From Mesorhizobium intechi (lineage in GTDB: Bacteria; Pseudomonadota; Alphaproteobacteria; Rhizobiales; Rhizobiaceae): 64,000 bases of DNA. A model generated the notes under the pieces. That model was not told the origin of the DNA. It did not search any database and saw only the letters and a program-made list of their open reading frames with translations. Shown piece after piece: positions 16,918 through 24,848 of the stretch. Position numbers and translations under genes: made by a program. Numbering within the stretch: the stretch's first letter is position 1; each line of letters starts with the position of its first letter. The stretch covers positions 32,620-96,619 of the forward strand of contig NZ_PNOT02000061.1 of NCBI RefSeq assembly GCF_002879535.1. The letters run 5' to 3'.

Positions 16918-17892
16918 TCAGCGCGCCGCGCCGTTCAGCCGGGCTAGAAGTGCGGCCTTGGTCTTCCTGTCGACAAAGGCGGCTTCGATGGCGGTCCTCG
17001 TGACGGCAGCAAGCGCCTTTTCGTTCATGGCAAAATGCTCCGCCGCGATATCGTATTCGCGCTTCAGCGAGGTCCAGAAATAGGGCGGGTCGTCGGAGTT
17101 GAGCGTCACCTTGCAGCCGGCCGCCTGCAAGGCGGGAAACGGATGGTCGGCAAAACTGTCGAACACTTTGAGCGCGATGTTGGAGCCGGGGCAGCATTCC
17201 AGGACGATGCCTTCGTCGGCGATGCGCCGGACGAGGTCCGGATTCTCGATGGCGCGCACACCGTGCCCGATGCGCGAGGGGCGGATATGGTCAAGCGCCG
17301 CCTGGACAGTCTCCCAGCCCGTCAGCTCGCCGGCATGGATGGTGATGCCGAGCCCGGCCTCACGCGCGATCTCGAAAGCCCTGACATAGTCCTCCATCTC
17401 CCCCACGCGCTCGTCGCCGGCAACGCCGAAGCCAGTGACGAGCGGATTCCCGCAGCGCGCGGCGAAGCGTGCCGCCCGTTCGATCGATTCCACGCCGACA
17501 TGGCGCACGCCGGTGACGATCATGCGCCCCTCTATGCCGGTCTTGGCCTTGGCGCGCAGCATGCCTTCGCCCAGCGCATCGGTATAGGCCTTGGGCGAGA
17601 GCCCGGCTTTCGCCGCATGGTCCGGCGAGGTGAAGACTTCGGAATAGATGGCGCCATCGCGGGCAAGACTGGTCAGATAGTGATCTGCCAGCCGCGCGTA
17701 GTCTTCTTCGGTGCGGAACAGATCGGCGGAGAAGTCGTAAGCCGCGAGGAAGGACGTAAAATCGTGCCAGACGAAGGAACCGTTCTGGATATAGGGCGAG
17801 GTATCCTTGCCGTATTTCTGCGCCTGGCGGATGACGAGCTCGGGCGCCGCTGCCCCTTCAATGTGGCAGTGCAGTTCCGCTTTCAAAGGCAT
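16918..17892 (-). CDS. add: adenosine deaminase
   Basis: A 324-residue amidohydrolase-fold protein. The zinc-binding HxH is in [11 protein letters not shown] at residues 7-9. Other motifs are [12 protein letters not shown] with the catalytic His-Ala-Gly-Glu, [10 protein letters not shown], and the C-terminal [11 protein letters not shown] carrying the metal-ligand Asp pair. It deaminates adenosine to inosine, which the PNP at 13348 can then cleave. Residues around the active site would also suit the adenine-deaminase subgroup, so strict substrate choice is not certain. Confidence 0.9.
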   Translation of the reverse strand: MPLKAELHCHIEGAAAPELVIRQAQKYGKDTSPYIQNGSFVWHDFTSFLAAYDFSADLFRTEEDYARLADHYLTSLARDGAIYSEVFTSPDHAAKAGLSPKAYTDALGEGMLRAKAKTGIEGRMIVTGVRHVGVESIERAARFAARCGNPLVTGFGVAGDERVGEMEDYVRAFEIAREAGLGITIHAGELTGWETVQAALDHIRPSRIGHGVRAIENPDLVRRIADEGIVLECCPGSNIALKVFDSFADHPFPALQAAGCKVTLNSDDPPYFWTSLKREYDIAAEHFAMNEKALAAVTRTAIEAAFVDRKTKAALLARLNGAAR

Positions 17893-18026
17893 TCAAACAT
17901 CCCGTCGGTCAGTCCAGGTCTTGAAAACCCACCACCTGGAAGCGCGGCTGAACACCGCGCCTTAAACAATAGCGCCCACAGCATCGATCGGCTATGGTCC
18001 CGCCGGTTTTATGACGGATCAAAAAA

Positions 18027-18803
18027 ATGTCAGTTGAGAGAACCACGGCCGCGGGCGGCATGGAAACCTCCTATGGTTTCAAGCGTGTGGGGGAAGGCGA
18101 GAAGCAGTCCCTGGTCAACGATGTTTTCCACAAGGTCGCCAATCGCTACGACCTGATGAACGACCTGATGTCGGCCGGCCTGCACAGGCTGTGGAAGGAT
18201 GCCATGGTCACCTGGCTCAATCCGCCGAAGCGGCCGGGCTGGAGGGTCCTGGACGTGGCCGGCGGCACGGGCGACATCGCCTTCCGCATCGTCGATGCCA
18301 GCCATGGCAACGCCCACGCCACCGTCCTCGACATCAATGGCTCGATGCTCGGTGTCGGCCGCGACCGGGCCGAAAAGAAGGGCCTGTCGGGCAATACCGA
18401 TTTCGTCGAGGCCAATGCCGAGGAACTGCCCTTCGCCGACGCCACCTTCGACGCCTACACCATCGCTTTCGGCATCCGCAACGTGCCGCGCATCGATGTC
18501 GCGCTCGCGGAAGCGTTCCGCGTGCTGAAGCCCGGCGGCCGGTTCCTGTGCCTGGAATTTTCAGAGGTCGAGATGCCGCTGCTCGACAAGGCCTATGAAG
18601 CCTGGTCGTTCAACGCCATACCCAAGATCGGCAAGATGGTCACCGGCGACGGCGAGCCCTATTCCTATCTGGTTGAATCGATCGCGAAATTCCCCAACCA
18701 GCAGAATTTCGCGGCAATGATCTCCCGCGCCGGTTTCGACCGCGTTTCCTTCCGCAACTATTCCGGCGGTATTGCCGCGCTTCATTCGGGCTGGAAGCTT
18801 TGA
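18027..18803 (+). CDS. ubiE: demethylmenaquinone/2-methoxy-6-polyprenyl-benzoquinol methyltransferase
   Basis: A 258-residue class I methyltransferase with the UbiE signatures: [28 protein letters not shown], the SAM-binding [15 protein letters not shown], and the internal [29 protein letters not shown]. It performs the C-methylation step in ubiquinone synthesis. Start ATG 18027 lies in an A-rich run. The downstream ubiB gene is in the same direction, as in many alphaproteobacteria. A hairpin-poor 134-bp gap separates it from the divergent add gene. Confidence 0.96.
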   Translation: MSVERTTAAGGMETSYGFKRVGEGEKQSLVNDVFHKVANRYDLMNDLMSAGLHRLWKDAMVTWLNPPKRPGWRVLDVAGGTGDIAFRIVDASHGNAHATVLDINGSMLGVGRDRAEKKGLSGNTDFVEANAEELPFADATFDAYTIAFGIRNVPRIDVALAEAFRVLKPGGRFLCLEFSEVEMPLLDKAYEAWSFNAIPKIGKMVTGDGEPYSYLVESIAKFPNQQNFAAMISRAGFDRVSFRNYSGGIAALHSGWKL

Positions 18804-18870
18804 GGCTGGCCCGCATTTCCCATTCCCGATATGGCTCATGCCGGTCTCAAGAACTGGCCTGGGTGCGGCC

Positions 18871-20445
18871 ATGAGCAGCGTCGGCGCCGGTTTCAGGCTC
18901 GCGCGGGCCGGTTGGGTGCTGGTGCGCGAGGGCGTCATCGCCGCCCTGCCGGGCGAGGAACTGTCCGGGCTGCCGAAATTCGGCTGGCGGCTGGCGCGGC
19001 TGTTCACCCGTCGTCGCGCGCTCGCCTATGAGCGCAGCGACCGGCTGGCCAAGGCGGTGGTCCGGCTCGGCCCGTCCTATGTCAAGCTCGGCCAGTTCCT
19101 GGCGACGCGGCCCGACGTCGTCGGCAACGACATGGCGCTCGATCTCGCCATGTTGCAGGACAAGATGCATACCTTCCCGAAGGCCGAGGCGGTCGCGGCC
19201 ATCGAAACCTCGCTCGGACGCAAGGTGGGCGATCTCTACGTCGAGTTCGGCGACCCGGTCGCCGCCGCTTCGATCGCCCAGGTCCATGCCGCCGAAGCCA
19301 TTCATGAAGGCGTGGCCACCAAGGTCGCGGTGAAGGTCATCCGGCCCGGCGTGCGCCGCCGCTTCTTCCAGGATCTGGAAAGCTATTTCCTCGCCGCCCA
19401 CCTGCAGGAGAAATACATCCCCTCCTCGCGCCGATTGCGGCCTGTCGAGGTGACCGAGACGCTAGCGCAGACAACCAAGATCGAGATGGATTTGCGCCTC
19501 GAGGCGGCGGCGCTCTCCGAACTTGGGGAGAACACCAAGGACGATCCGGGTTTTCGCGTGCCGTCCGTCGACTGGGAGCGCACCGGCCGTGACGTGCTGA
19601 CCATGGAATGGGTCGACGGCGTCAAGATGAACAACATCGCGGGACTGGAGGAGGCCGGGCATGATCTGAAGGCGATCGCCGCCAATCTCATCCAGTCGTT
19701 CCTGCGCCATACGCTGCGAGACGGTTTCTTCCACGCCGACATGCATCCGGGAAACCTGTTCGTCGAAGCCAACGGCACCATAGTCGCCGTCGACCTCGGC
19801 ATTGCCGGACGTCTCGGCAAGAAGGAGCGCCGGTTCCTCGCCGAAATCCTCTACGGCTTCATCACGCGCGATTATCTGCGCGTCGCTGAAGTGCATTTCG
19901 AGGCCGGCTACGTGCCGCGCCAGCACAATGTCGCAGCCTTCGCGCAGGCGATCCGCGCCATCGGGGAGCCGATCCACGGCCAGCCGGCCGAGACCATTTC
20001 CATGGCCAAGCTCCTGACTCTGCTGTTCGAGGTGACCGAGCTCTTCGACATGGCGACGCGGCCGGAATTGATCCTGCTGCAAAAGACCATGGTGGTGGTC
20101 GAAGGCGTGGCGCGCACGCTCGATCCGGCCTTCAACATGTGGAAGACCGCCGAGCCGGTGGTCGGCGGCTGGATCGCGGGAAACCTTGGCCCGCGCGGCA
20201 TGATGATCGATGCGCGCGACGGAGCCAAGGCGCTGCTGGCGCTCGCCCGCCAGGCGCCGGAACTCGCCGCGCGCACCGACCGGCTGTCGCGTGAGATCGA
20301 CCTGATGGCCGAGCACGGCCTGCGCTTCGATGAGACCACGGCCCATGCCATCGGCAAGGCCGAGGCGCGCTACAGCCGCTCCGGCCGAGTGGCGCTCTGG
20401 GTGATCGCGCTGACGCTGCTCTATATCGCCTGGAAGATTCTTTAG
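18871..20445 (+). CDS. ubiB: 2-polyprenylphenol hydroxylase accessory protein, ABC1/UbiB kinase-like
   Basis: A 524-residue protein of the ABC1/COQ8/UbiB atypical kinase family: the KLGQFLATRPDVVG motif (KxGQ) near residue 75, the Ala-rich nucleotide loop AAASIAQVHAAE, the catalytic HADMHPGNLFV and the DLGIAGR metal-binding motif, and a single C-terminal hydrophobic segment (VALWVIALTLLYIAWKIL). It supports ubiquinone biosynthesis at the inner membrane. ATG 18871 is my choice; ATG 18838 is also in frame and adds 11 residues. Confidence 0.93.
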   Translation: MSSVGAGFRLARAGWVLVREGVIAALPGEELSGLPKFGWRLARLFTRRRALAYERSDRLAKAVVRLGPSYVKLGQFLATRPDVVGNDMALDLAMLQDKMHTFPKAEAVAAIETSLGRKVGDLYVEFGDPVAAASIAQVHAAEAIHEGVATKVAVKVIRPGVRRRFFQDLESYFLAAHLQEKYIPSSRRLRPVEVTETLAQTTKIEMDLRLEAAALSELGENTKDDPGFRVPSVDWERTGRDVLTMEWVDGVKMNNIAGLEEAGHDLKAIAANLIQSFLRHTLRDGFFHADMHPGNLFVEANGTIVAVDLGIAGRLGKKERRFLAEILYGFITRDYLRVAEVHFEAGYVPRQHNVAAFAQAIRAIGEPIHGQPAETISMAKLLTLLFEVTELFDMATRPELILLQKTMVVVEGVARTLDPAFNMWKTAEPVVGGWIAGNLGPRGMMIDARDGAKALLALARQAPELAARTDRLSREIDLMAEHGLRFDETTAHAIGKAEARYSRSGRVALWVIALTLLYIAWKIL

Positions 20446-20483
20446 GCCTGAACATCGACGATCGGGCCGCGACTTGCGGTCAA

Positions 20484-20535
20484 GTGATTGCATCGCTATC
20501 ATTGCCATCGAACAAGATGGACACAATGCAATCAC
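20484..20535. promoter_or_regulatory. inverted repeat flanking the coaBC start, candidate autoregulatory operator
   Basis: GTGATTGCAT (20484-20493) and ATGCAATCAC (20526-20535) are perfect 10-bp inverted copies, 42 bases centre to centre (about four helical turns). The second arm touches the ATG at 20536. A smaller inverted pair, CCATC/GATGG (20505-20509 and 20516-20520), lies between. The spacing suits two ribbon-helix-helix dimers, and the adjacent gene encodes such a domain. That pairing is inference. Confidence 0.5.
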
Positions 20536-22005
20536 ATGGCAAGCATCACGATCCGCAACCTTGACGATGAGGTCAAGGAACTGCTGCGCCGGTTGGCGGC
20601 GGAAAACAACCGCTCCATGGAAGAACAGGCGCGGGTCATGATCCGGGCCGCTGTCGACGGGCAGATCGGGCCCGGCCGCATCGACCAGATCGAAAAGACC
20701 TTGCGCGAATTGACCAGTTCGCCCAGTGCGGCGACCCCGGTTGCGGCCCTTGCGGGCAAGATCGTTCCGCGGGGCACGCTTTCCGGCAAGCGCATCCTGC
20801 TTATCATCGGCGGCGGCATCGCCGCCTACAAGGCGCTGGACCTCATCCGCCGGTTGCGTGAGCGCGGCGCCGCGGTCCGCGTGGTGATGACTGCGGCGGC
20901 GCAGGAATTCGTCACCACATTGTCGGTCGGCGCGCTGTCGGCCGATCACGTTTTCACCGAACTGTTCGACCGCAATGACGAGCACGATGTCGGCCATATC
21001 AGGCTGTCGCGTGAAGCTGATCTTCTAGTCGTGGCTCCTGCCACCGCCGATCTGATGGCCAAGCTCGCCAATGGTCACGCCAACGATCTGGCCTCCACTG
21101 TGCTGCTGGCCACCGACAAGCCGGTGCTGATGGCGCCGGCGATGAATCCGAAAATGTGGTCGCATCTGGCCACCCGCCGCAATCGCGCGACCTTGGGCAA
21201 GGACGGCGTCACTTTCGTCGGCCCTGCCAGGGGCGAGATGGCCGAAAGCAACGAGGCCGGTGAAGGCCGCATGGCTGAACCGCTGGAGATCGTCGCCGCG
21301 GTCGAGGCGCTGCTCTATGCCGGCCCCAAGCCGCTGACGGGGCGCAAGATCATCGTCACCTCCGGCCCGACGCATGAGCCGATCGACCCGGTGCGCTATA
21401 TCGCCAACCGTTCCTCTGGCAAGCAGGGCCATGCCATCGCCGCCGCATTGGCAAGGCTTGGCGCCGATGTGCGCCTTGTCTCCGGTCCCGTGAGCATTGC
21501 CGATCCAGCCGGAGTGAAAACCATCCATGTCGAGCGCGCGCAAGAGATGCGCGATGCGGTCGAACGACTTTTGCCTGCCGATGCCGCGGTGTTCGTCGCC
21601 GCCGTCGCCGACTGGCGCAGCGAGAATTCGGCCGGCGAAAAGATCAAGAAGGTGGCGGGCGAAGGACCGCCGGTGCTGCGCATGGTGGAGAACCCCGACA
21701 TCCTTGCCGGCGTCGGCCATCACAGCCAGCGGCCCGGCCTGGTCGTCGGCTTCGCCGCCGAGACGCAGGATCTCTTGCGCAACGCCCAGGCCAAGCTCGC
21801 GAAGAAAGGCGCCGATCTGATCGTCGCCAACGATGTGTCGCACGAAAGCGGCATCGGCCCTTCAGGCGTCATGGGCGGCGATCGCAACCGGGTGCGTATC
21901 GTGTCCAAGGCCGGCGTCGAGGAATGGCCCGAAATGACCAAGGACGAGGTAGCGGCGCGGCTCGCCGCCCTCATCGCCGAGCGGCTGAAGGCGATCGTCG
22001 TCTGA
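20536..22005 (+). CDS. coaBC: RHH domain fused to CoaBC (PPC decarboxylase / PPC synthetase)
   Basis: A 489-residue protein in three parts. Residues 1-42 form a FitA/Arc-like ribbon-helix-helix unit (ASITIRNLDDEVKELLRR, then ENNRSMEEQARVMIRAAV). After a linker to about 83, CoaC (GKRILLIIGGGIAAYKAL; APAMNPKMW) and then CoaB (TSGPTHEPIDPVRYIANRSSG; KIKK) follow. CoaB ligates cysteine to phosphopantothenate and CoaC decarboxylates the product, in coenzyme A synthesis. The segment matching the E. coli CoaC clamp cysteine reads GEMAESNEAGEGRM and has no Cys. No VapC-type toxin is adjacent. ATG 20536 follows the inverted repeat; the frame is continuous through the domain junction. Confidence 0.92.
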   Translation: MASITIRNLDDEVKELLRRLAAENNRSMEEQARVMIRAAVDGQIGPGRIDQIEKTLRELTSSPSAATPVAALAGKIVPRGTLSGKRILLIIGGGIAAYKALDLIRRLRERGAAVRVVMTAAAQEFVTTLSVGALSADHVFTELFDRNDEHDVGHIRLSREADLLVVAPATADLMAKLANGHANDLASTVLLATDKPVLMAPAMNPKMWSHLATRRNRATLGKDGVTFVGPARGEMAESNEAGEGRMAEPLEIVAAVEALLYAGPKPLTGRKIIVTSGPTHEPIDPVRYIANRSSGKQGHAIAAALARLGADVRLVSGPVSIADPAGVKTIHVERAQEMRDAVERLLPADAAVFVAAVADWRSENSAGEKIKKVAGEGPPVLRMVENPDILAGVGHHSQRPGLVVGFAAETQDLLRNAQAKLAKKGADLIVANDVSHESGIGPSGVMGGDRNRVRIVSKAGVEEWPEMTKDEVAARLAALIAERLKAIVV

Positions 22006-22058
22006 CCCCTGTTGACCCGCGCCAGTTGGACGCCGCGCATCAGATTCCGTCTCAGCCG

Positions 22059-22637
22059 TCAGTTTGACAAGAGTTCCGCCGTACGGGCGAGCGCGCCGCC
22101 GAAACCGTTGAGCGGAATGGAAAAGCTCACCGCTTGTCCCGTATCCGCCGCGAAGGCGTCGATCTTCAGCGTCGTGCCGTTCTTCAGCAGCGGCGTGACA
22201 TTGGCGTCGAACGCCACCGGCACCAGGCAGCCGACAGCCTGGCACGTGTTGAATGCCAGGCTGCCGTCCAGCTTCTGGTCATCGATGGTCAGGGTGACGC
22301 CTTTGGCGAGCGCCAGCCCAAACGGAAGGGCAAGAGTGCCTGTCGCGTCGTCGCCGGTCTTGCTCGACAGTTCGATCGCCAGCAGCCGCTGGTTGCTCTG
22401 TTTGTTGAACTGTTGGTGCGACAGGCTGCAGACCTTGTTCGTGCCCGATATCTGGCAATTGACCGTCCAGTCGCCATGGGTTTCGGACAAGGCCGATGCC
22501 CCGCCCGGCAGTTGTGGCGCATCAGCCGTGGCGGGCGGAGCCGCCACCTTGTCGCCTTTGGTCTGCGCTGCCACTGCCGGCACGCCGGCGATGCAGGCCG
22601 CACCTAGCATCGCAGCCAAATACGCGTATTTCCTCAT
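22059..22637 (-). CDS. invasion-associated locus B (IalB) family protein
   Basis: A 192-residue exported protein. A Sec signal peptide (RKYAYLAAMLGAACIAGVPAVAAQ) is followed by an Ala/Pro linker and the IalB domain: HGDWTVNCQISGTNKVCSLSHQQ with two conserved cysteines, ALPFGLALAKGVTLTIDD, and FNTCQAVGCLVPV with two more. The four cysteines probably form two disulfides in the periplasm. IalB proteins occur in multiple copies in rhizobia and Brucella and their role outside Bartonella is unclear. It is convergent with coaBC. ATG 22637 is preferred to TTG 22640. Confidence 0.88.
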   Translation of the reverse strand: MRKYAYLAAMLGAACIAGVPAVAAQTKGDKVAAPPATADAPQLPGGASALSETHGDWTVNCQISGTNKVCSLSHQQFNKQSNQRLLAIELSSKTGDDATGTLALPFGLALAKGVTLTIDDQKLDGSLAFNTCQAVGCLVPVAFDANVTPLLKNGTTLKIDAFAADTGQAVSFSIPLNGFGGALARTAELLSN

Positions 22638-23046
22638 CAAGACCTCTCCCGCCCGGCTTCGCCTCGAGCCAGCCTGGAAACTGACCTTGAGAGACGCGCT
22701 GACTGCATTCTGTTGACCGTTTCCTCGAAGGCGCCACTATGCCTGGCGGACATGCCGGCGCCATTCACATCGAGGCTGGCGCCGACCCGATAGAGCGGCG
22801 AATCGATCGCGTCCGTCAAGTGCAATCCGAGGTTGCGGGGCAGATTCTGCGCCGCCACCAAGCGGCCTTCGATCTCCCGCCCTTTTTGAAGAACTCCACT
22901 CCGGCGTTTCCATGGAGGCGAACTGGCGTCGGCCGGAATCCGTGACCGCAGGCCAGATGGCCGGGACAGAGCGCGGTCACCATTGATTTCGAGGTGACCG
23001 ATGGACCAGCCATGGCATCGCCGGACAAACACCCTATATTGCGGGA
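22638..23046. other. intergenic stretch without a recognised gene
   Basis: About 400 bases between the divergent ialB-family gene and the Gln-rich exported protein. A 131-codon minus-strand frame exists (22637-23032), but its translation is Arg/Ser-rich, lacks a ribosome-binding site and matches no family I know. Promoters for both flanking genes must lie here; I cannot place them. Confidence 0.5.
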
Positions 23047-23385
23047 ATGAACAGGATTTTTCGCGGGAATGTGCCGATGTCGGGGCGCCGACCTATGATG
23101 AGACTTGCGTCGGCGGTGCTGGCCGCGGCTTTTGTGGCCGGCTTTGCGCTGCCCGCTTCCGCGCAAGTGGCCAATCCCTCGATCAACAGCAACGCGCTGA
23201 TCCAGCAGAACGATTTGCAGGCCCTGCAGAGCCGCATTCAGCGGCAGCAATTCCAGCAGCAGCAACAGCAGTACCGTGACCAGGACCGCGTGATCGTCCA
23301 GCAGCCACCGCCGGTCGTACCGCGGGTCAGGCCGGGCTGCCAGACGCAGATCATCGGCAGCACGGCCGTGACCAACTGCCGCTGA
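23047..23385 (+). CDS. small secreted Gln-rich protein
   Basis: A 112-residue protein. A signal peptide is centred on residues 18-40 (RLASAVLAAAFVAGFALPASAQ), possibly starting at the internal ATG codons at residues 11 or 17. The mature part has a Gln-rich run (RQQFQQQQQQYRDQDR, with CAG/CAA codons), a proline stretch, and a C-terminal pair of cysteines (GCQTQI; TNCR) that could form a disulfide. Family unknown. It may be periplasmic or envelope-associated. Length variation in the Gln run between strains would be expected. Confidence 0.6.
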   Translation: MNRIFRGNVPMSGRRPMMRLASAVLAAAFVAGFALPASAQVANPSINSNALIQQNDLQALQSRIQRQQFQQQQQQYRDQDRVIVQQPPPVVPRVRPGCQTQIIGSTAVTNCR

Positions 23386-23510
23386 CAGGCGGGCTTCTTT
23401 TATTTAGCCGACTTACATGATAGGGAACCTTGAGGGTGCCCATGCGGCGGTTTGGGCTTGCAAAGGCGCCGCGTCACGCTATGGGGCACTGACCGACTGG
23501 ACTATTGCAG

Positions 23511-23987
23511 ATGACAGCCACGAAGAAAAAGGCCGTACGCCGCGCCAAGAAAGGGGAAAGAATCCGCCAGGTGGCGGCGATTCCCTTTCGCTTGACCGCG
23601 GATGGCCGTTTCGAGGTGATGCTGGTCACGTCGAGAACGACGAGGCGCTTCATCGTTCCCAAGGGATGGCCAATGAAAGGCAAGAACGGACGCAAGGCAG
23701 CCACGATCGAGGCGATGGAAGAAGCCGGCGTACTTGGCAAGACTCTGAAGCAGCCGGCCGGCACCTATTCCTACTGGAAGCGGCTGGCCAACCGCTTTGT
23801 CCATGTCGACGTCATCGTCTACCTGCTTGAAGTGACCGAGGAACTGGCCAACTGGCAGGAGGCCAAGCGGCGACAGCGGGCATGGCTGACGCCGGTCGAC
23901 GCGGCGATGTTGATCGACGAACCGGATCTTTCGACGCTGGTGAAGACCCTGGCCCTTCCCCAGCCGACGCCGACCGACGCGACCTGA
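23511..23987 (+). CDS. Nudix hydrolase (diphosphoinositol polyphosphate phosphohydrolase-like)
   Basis: A 158-residue protein with a basic N-terminus (KKKAVRRAKKGERIRQ) and one Nudix domain. Motifs are VAAIPFRLTADGRFEVMLVTSR, FIVPKGWPMKGK and the Nudix box core AATIEAMEEAGV with the metal-binding EExG. The PKGWP start is typical of the DIPP-like subgroup that acts on polyphosphorylated or dinucleoside substrates. ATG 23511 is used; a TTG six bases earlier is also in frame. It is convergent with the lyase gene ending at 23997. Confidence 0.88.
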   Translation: MTATKKKAVRRAKKGERIRQVAAIPFRLTADGRFEVMLVTSRTTRRFIVPKGWPMKGKNGRKAATIEAMEEAGVLGKTLKQPAGTYSYWKRLANRFVHVDVIVYLLEVTEELANWQEAKRRQRAWLTPVDAAMLIDEPDLSTLVKTLALPQPTPTDAT

Positions 23988-23996
23988 GGACATTCC

Positions 23997-24848
23997 TCAG
24001 CCGCTCGTAGCGCCCTCTTCGGGAAGAGGGCGTGCCGGCATGCCGGTATAGGCCCACAACCATTCGCGCGGCAGCGGCCCCTTGTTGCGCTCGCTCTGCT
24101 GCGACTGTTCCCAGGCATGCGCCAGGATGCCGACGGAGCGTGACAGCACGAAGAGCCCACGCGTCAGTGGCGGTGGGAAGCCGAGTTCGCCATAGATGAC
24201 GGCCGTGGCGCCATCGATGTTGAGCGGTATCACCTTGCCCTTGCGTCGTGCGACCTGCGCCTCGACCGCCTCGGCGATGTCGGCGAACCGTCCATTGACG
24301 ACGCCACGCGCGGCAAATTCCCGGGTCAGTTCCAACAGGCGCGGTGCGCGTGGATCGACCGGGTGAAAGCGGTGGCCGAGCCCAGGCACATAGCCCTTTT
24401 CCTCGATGAAGAACCGGTCGAGCCGTGCCGAGACCGCGTCCCCCAGCGCCGCCTCGCCATCGATCGCCATGGCGATATCACCGTAGAAGGACAGCGCCTG
24501 TTCGCCGGCGCCGCCATGCACGTCGCCGAGCACATTGATTGCCGAGGCCATGGCGCTGTTGATGCCCACACCACAGGTTGCCGCCATGCGCGCGATGGCG
24601 ATCGACGGCGCCTGCGGCCCATGGTCGACCGCCGCGCCCAGCGCGATGCCGAGCAGTGCCGCCTGGTCTTCGCTGGGCAATTCACCGCGCAACATCAGCC
24701 AGATCATCGCCGGAAAACTGACGCGGCCGATCAGATCCTGGATTTCATAACCGCGCAGCCGGATGACGCCGGGGCTCATCTCGATGATACCGGTCTGCCA
24801 CCAATGCTCGCCGCGCTCACGGCCTGACTGCTTCTCCGCGTCGCTCAT
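23997..24848 (-). CDS. citrate-synthase-like / citryl-CoA lyase family protein
   Basis: A 283-residue protein, shorter than citrate synthase, in the citryl-CoA lyase subgroup. Recognisable are GIIEMSPGVIRLRGYEIQDLIG at the N-terminus, DVHGGAGEQAL with the first catalytic His, GLGHRFHPVDPRAPRL with the second, and NIDGATAVIYGELGF containing the catalytic Asp. These enzymes cleave citryl- or related acyl-CoA into acetyl-CoA plus an oxoacid. Its ATG overlaps the stop of the CoA-transferase gene, so the two are coupled and probably consecutive steps in degrading an imported carboxylate. Confidence 0.85.
   Translation of the reverse strand: MSDAEKQSGRERGEHWWQTGIIEMSPGVIRLRGYEIQDLIGRVSFPAMIWLMLRGELPSEDQAALLGIALGAAVDHGPQAPSIAIARMAATCGVGINSAMASAINVLGDVHGGAGEQALSFYGDIAMAIDGEAALGDAVSARLDRFFIEEKGYVPGLGHRFHPVDPRAPRLLELTREFAARGVVNGRFADIAEAVEAQVARRKGKVIPLNIDGATAVIYGELGFPPPLTRGLFVLSRSVGILAHAWEQSQQSERNKGPLPREWLWAYTGMPARPLPEEGATSG

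Noticed and set aside
20446..20535. A toxin-antitoxin pair at the RHH domain
   Set aside because: No PIN-domain or other toxin frame exists on either side; the RHH domain is part of the CoaBC frame.
22637..23032. A 131-codon minus-strand frame in the gap before the Gln-rich protein
   Set aside because: Arg/Ser-rich, no ribosome-binding site, no recognisable domain or conserved start.
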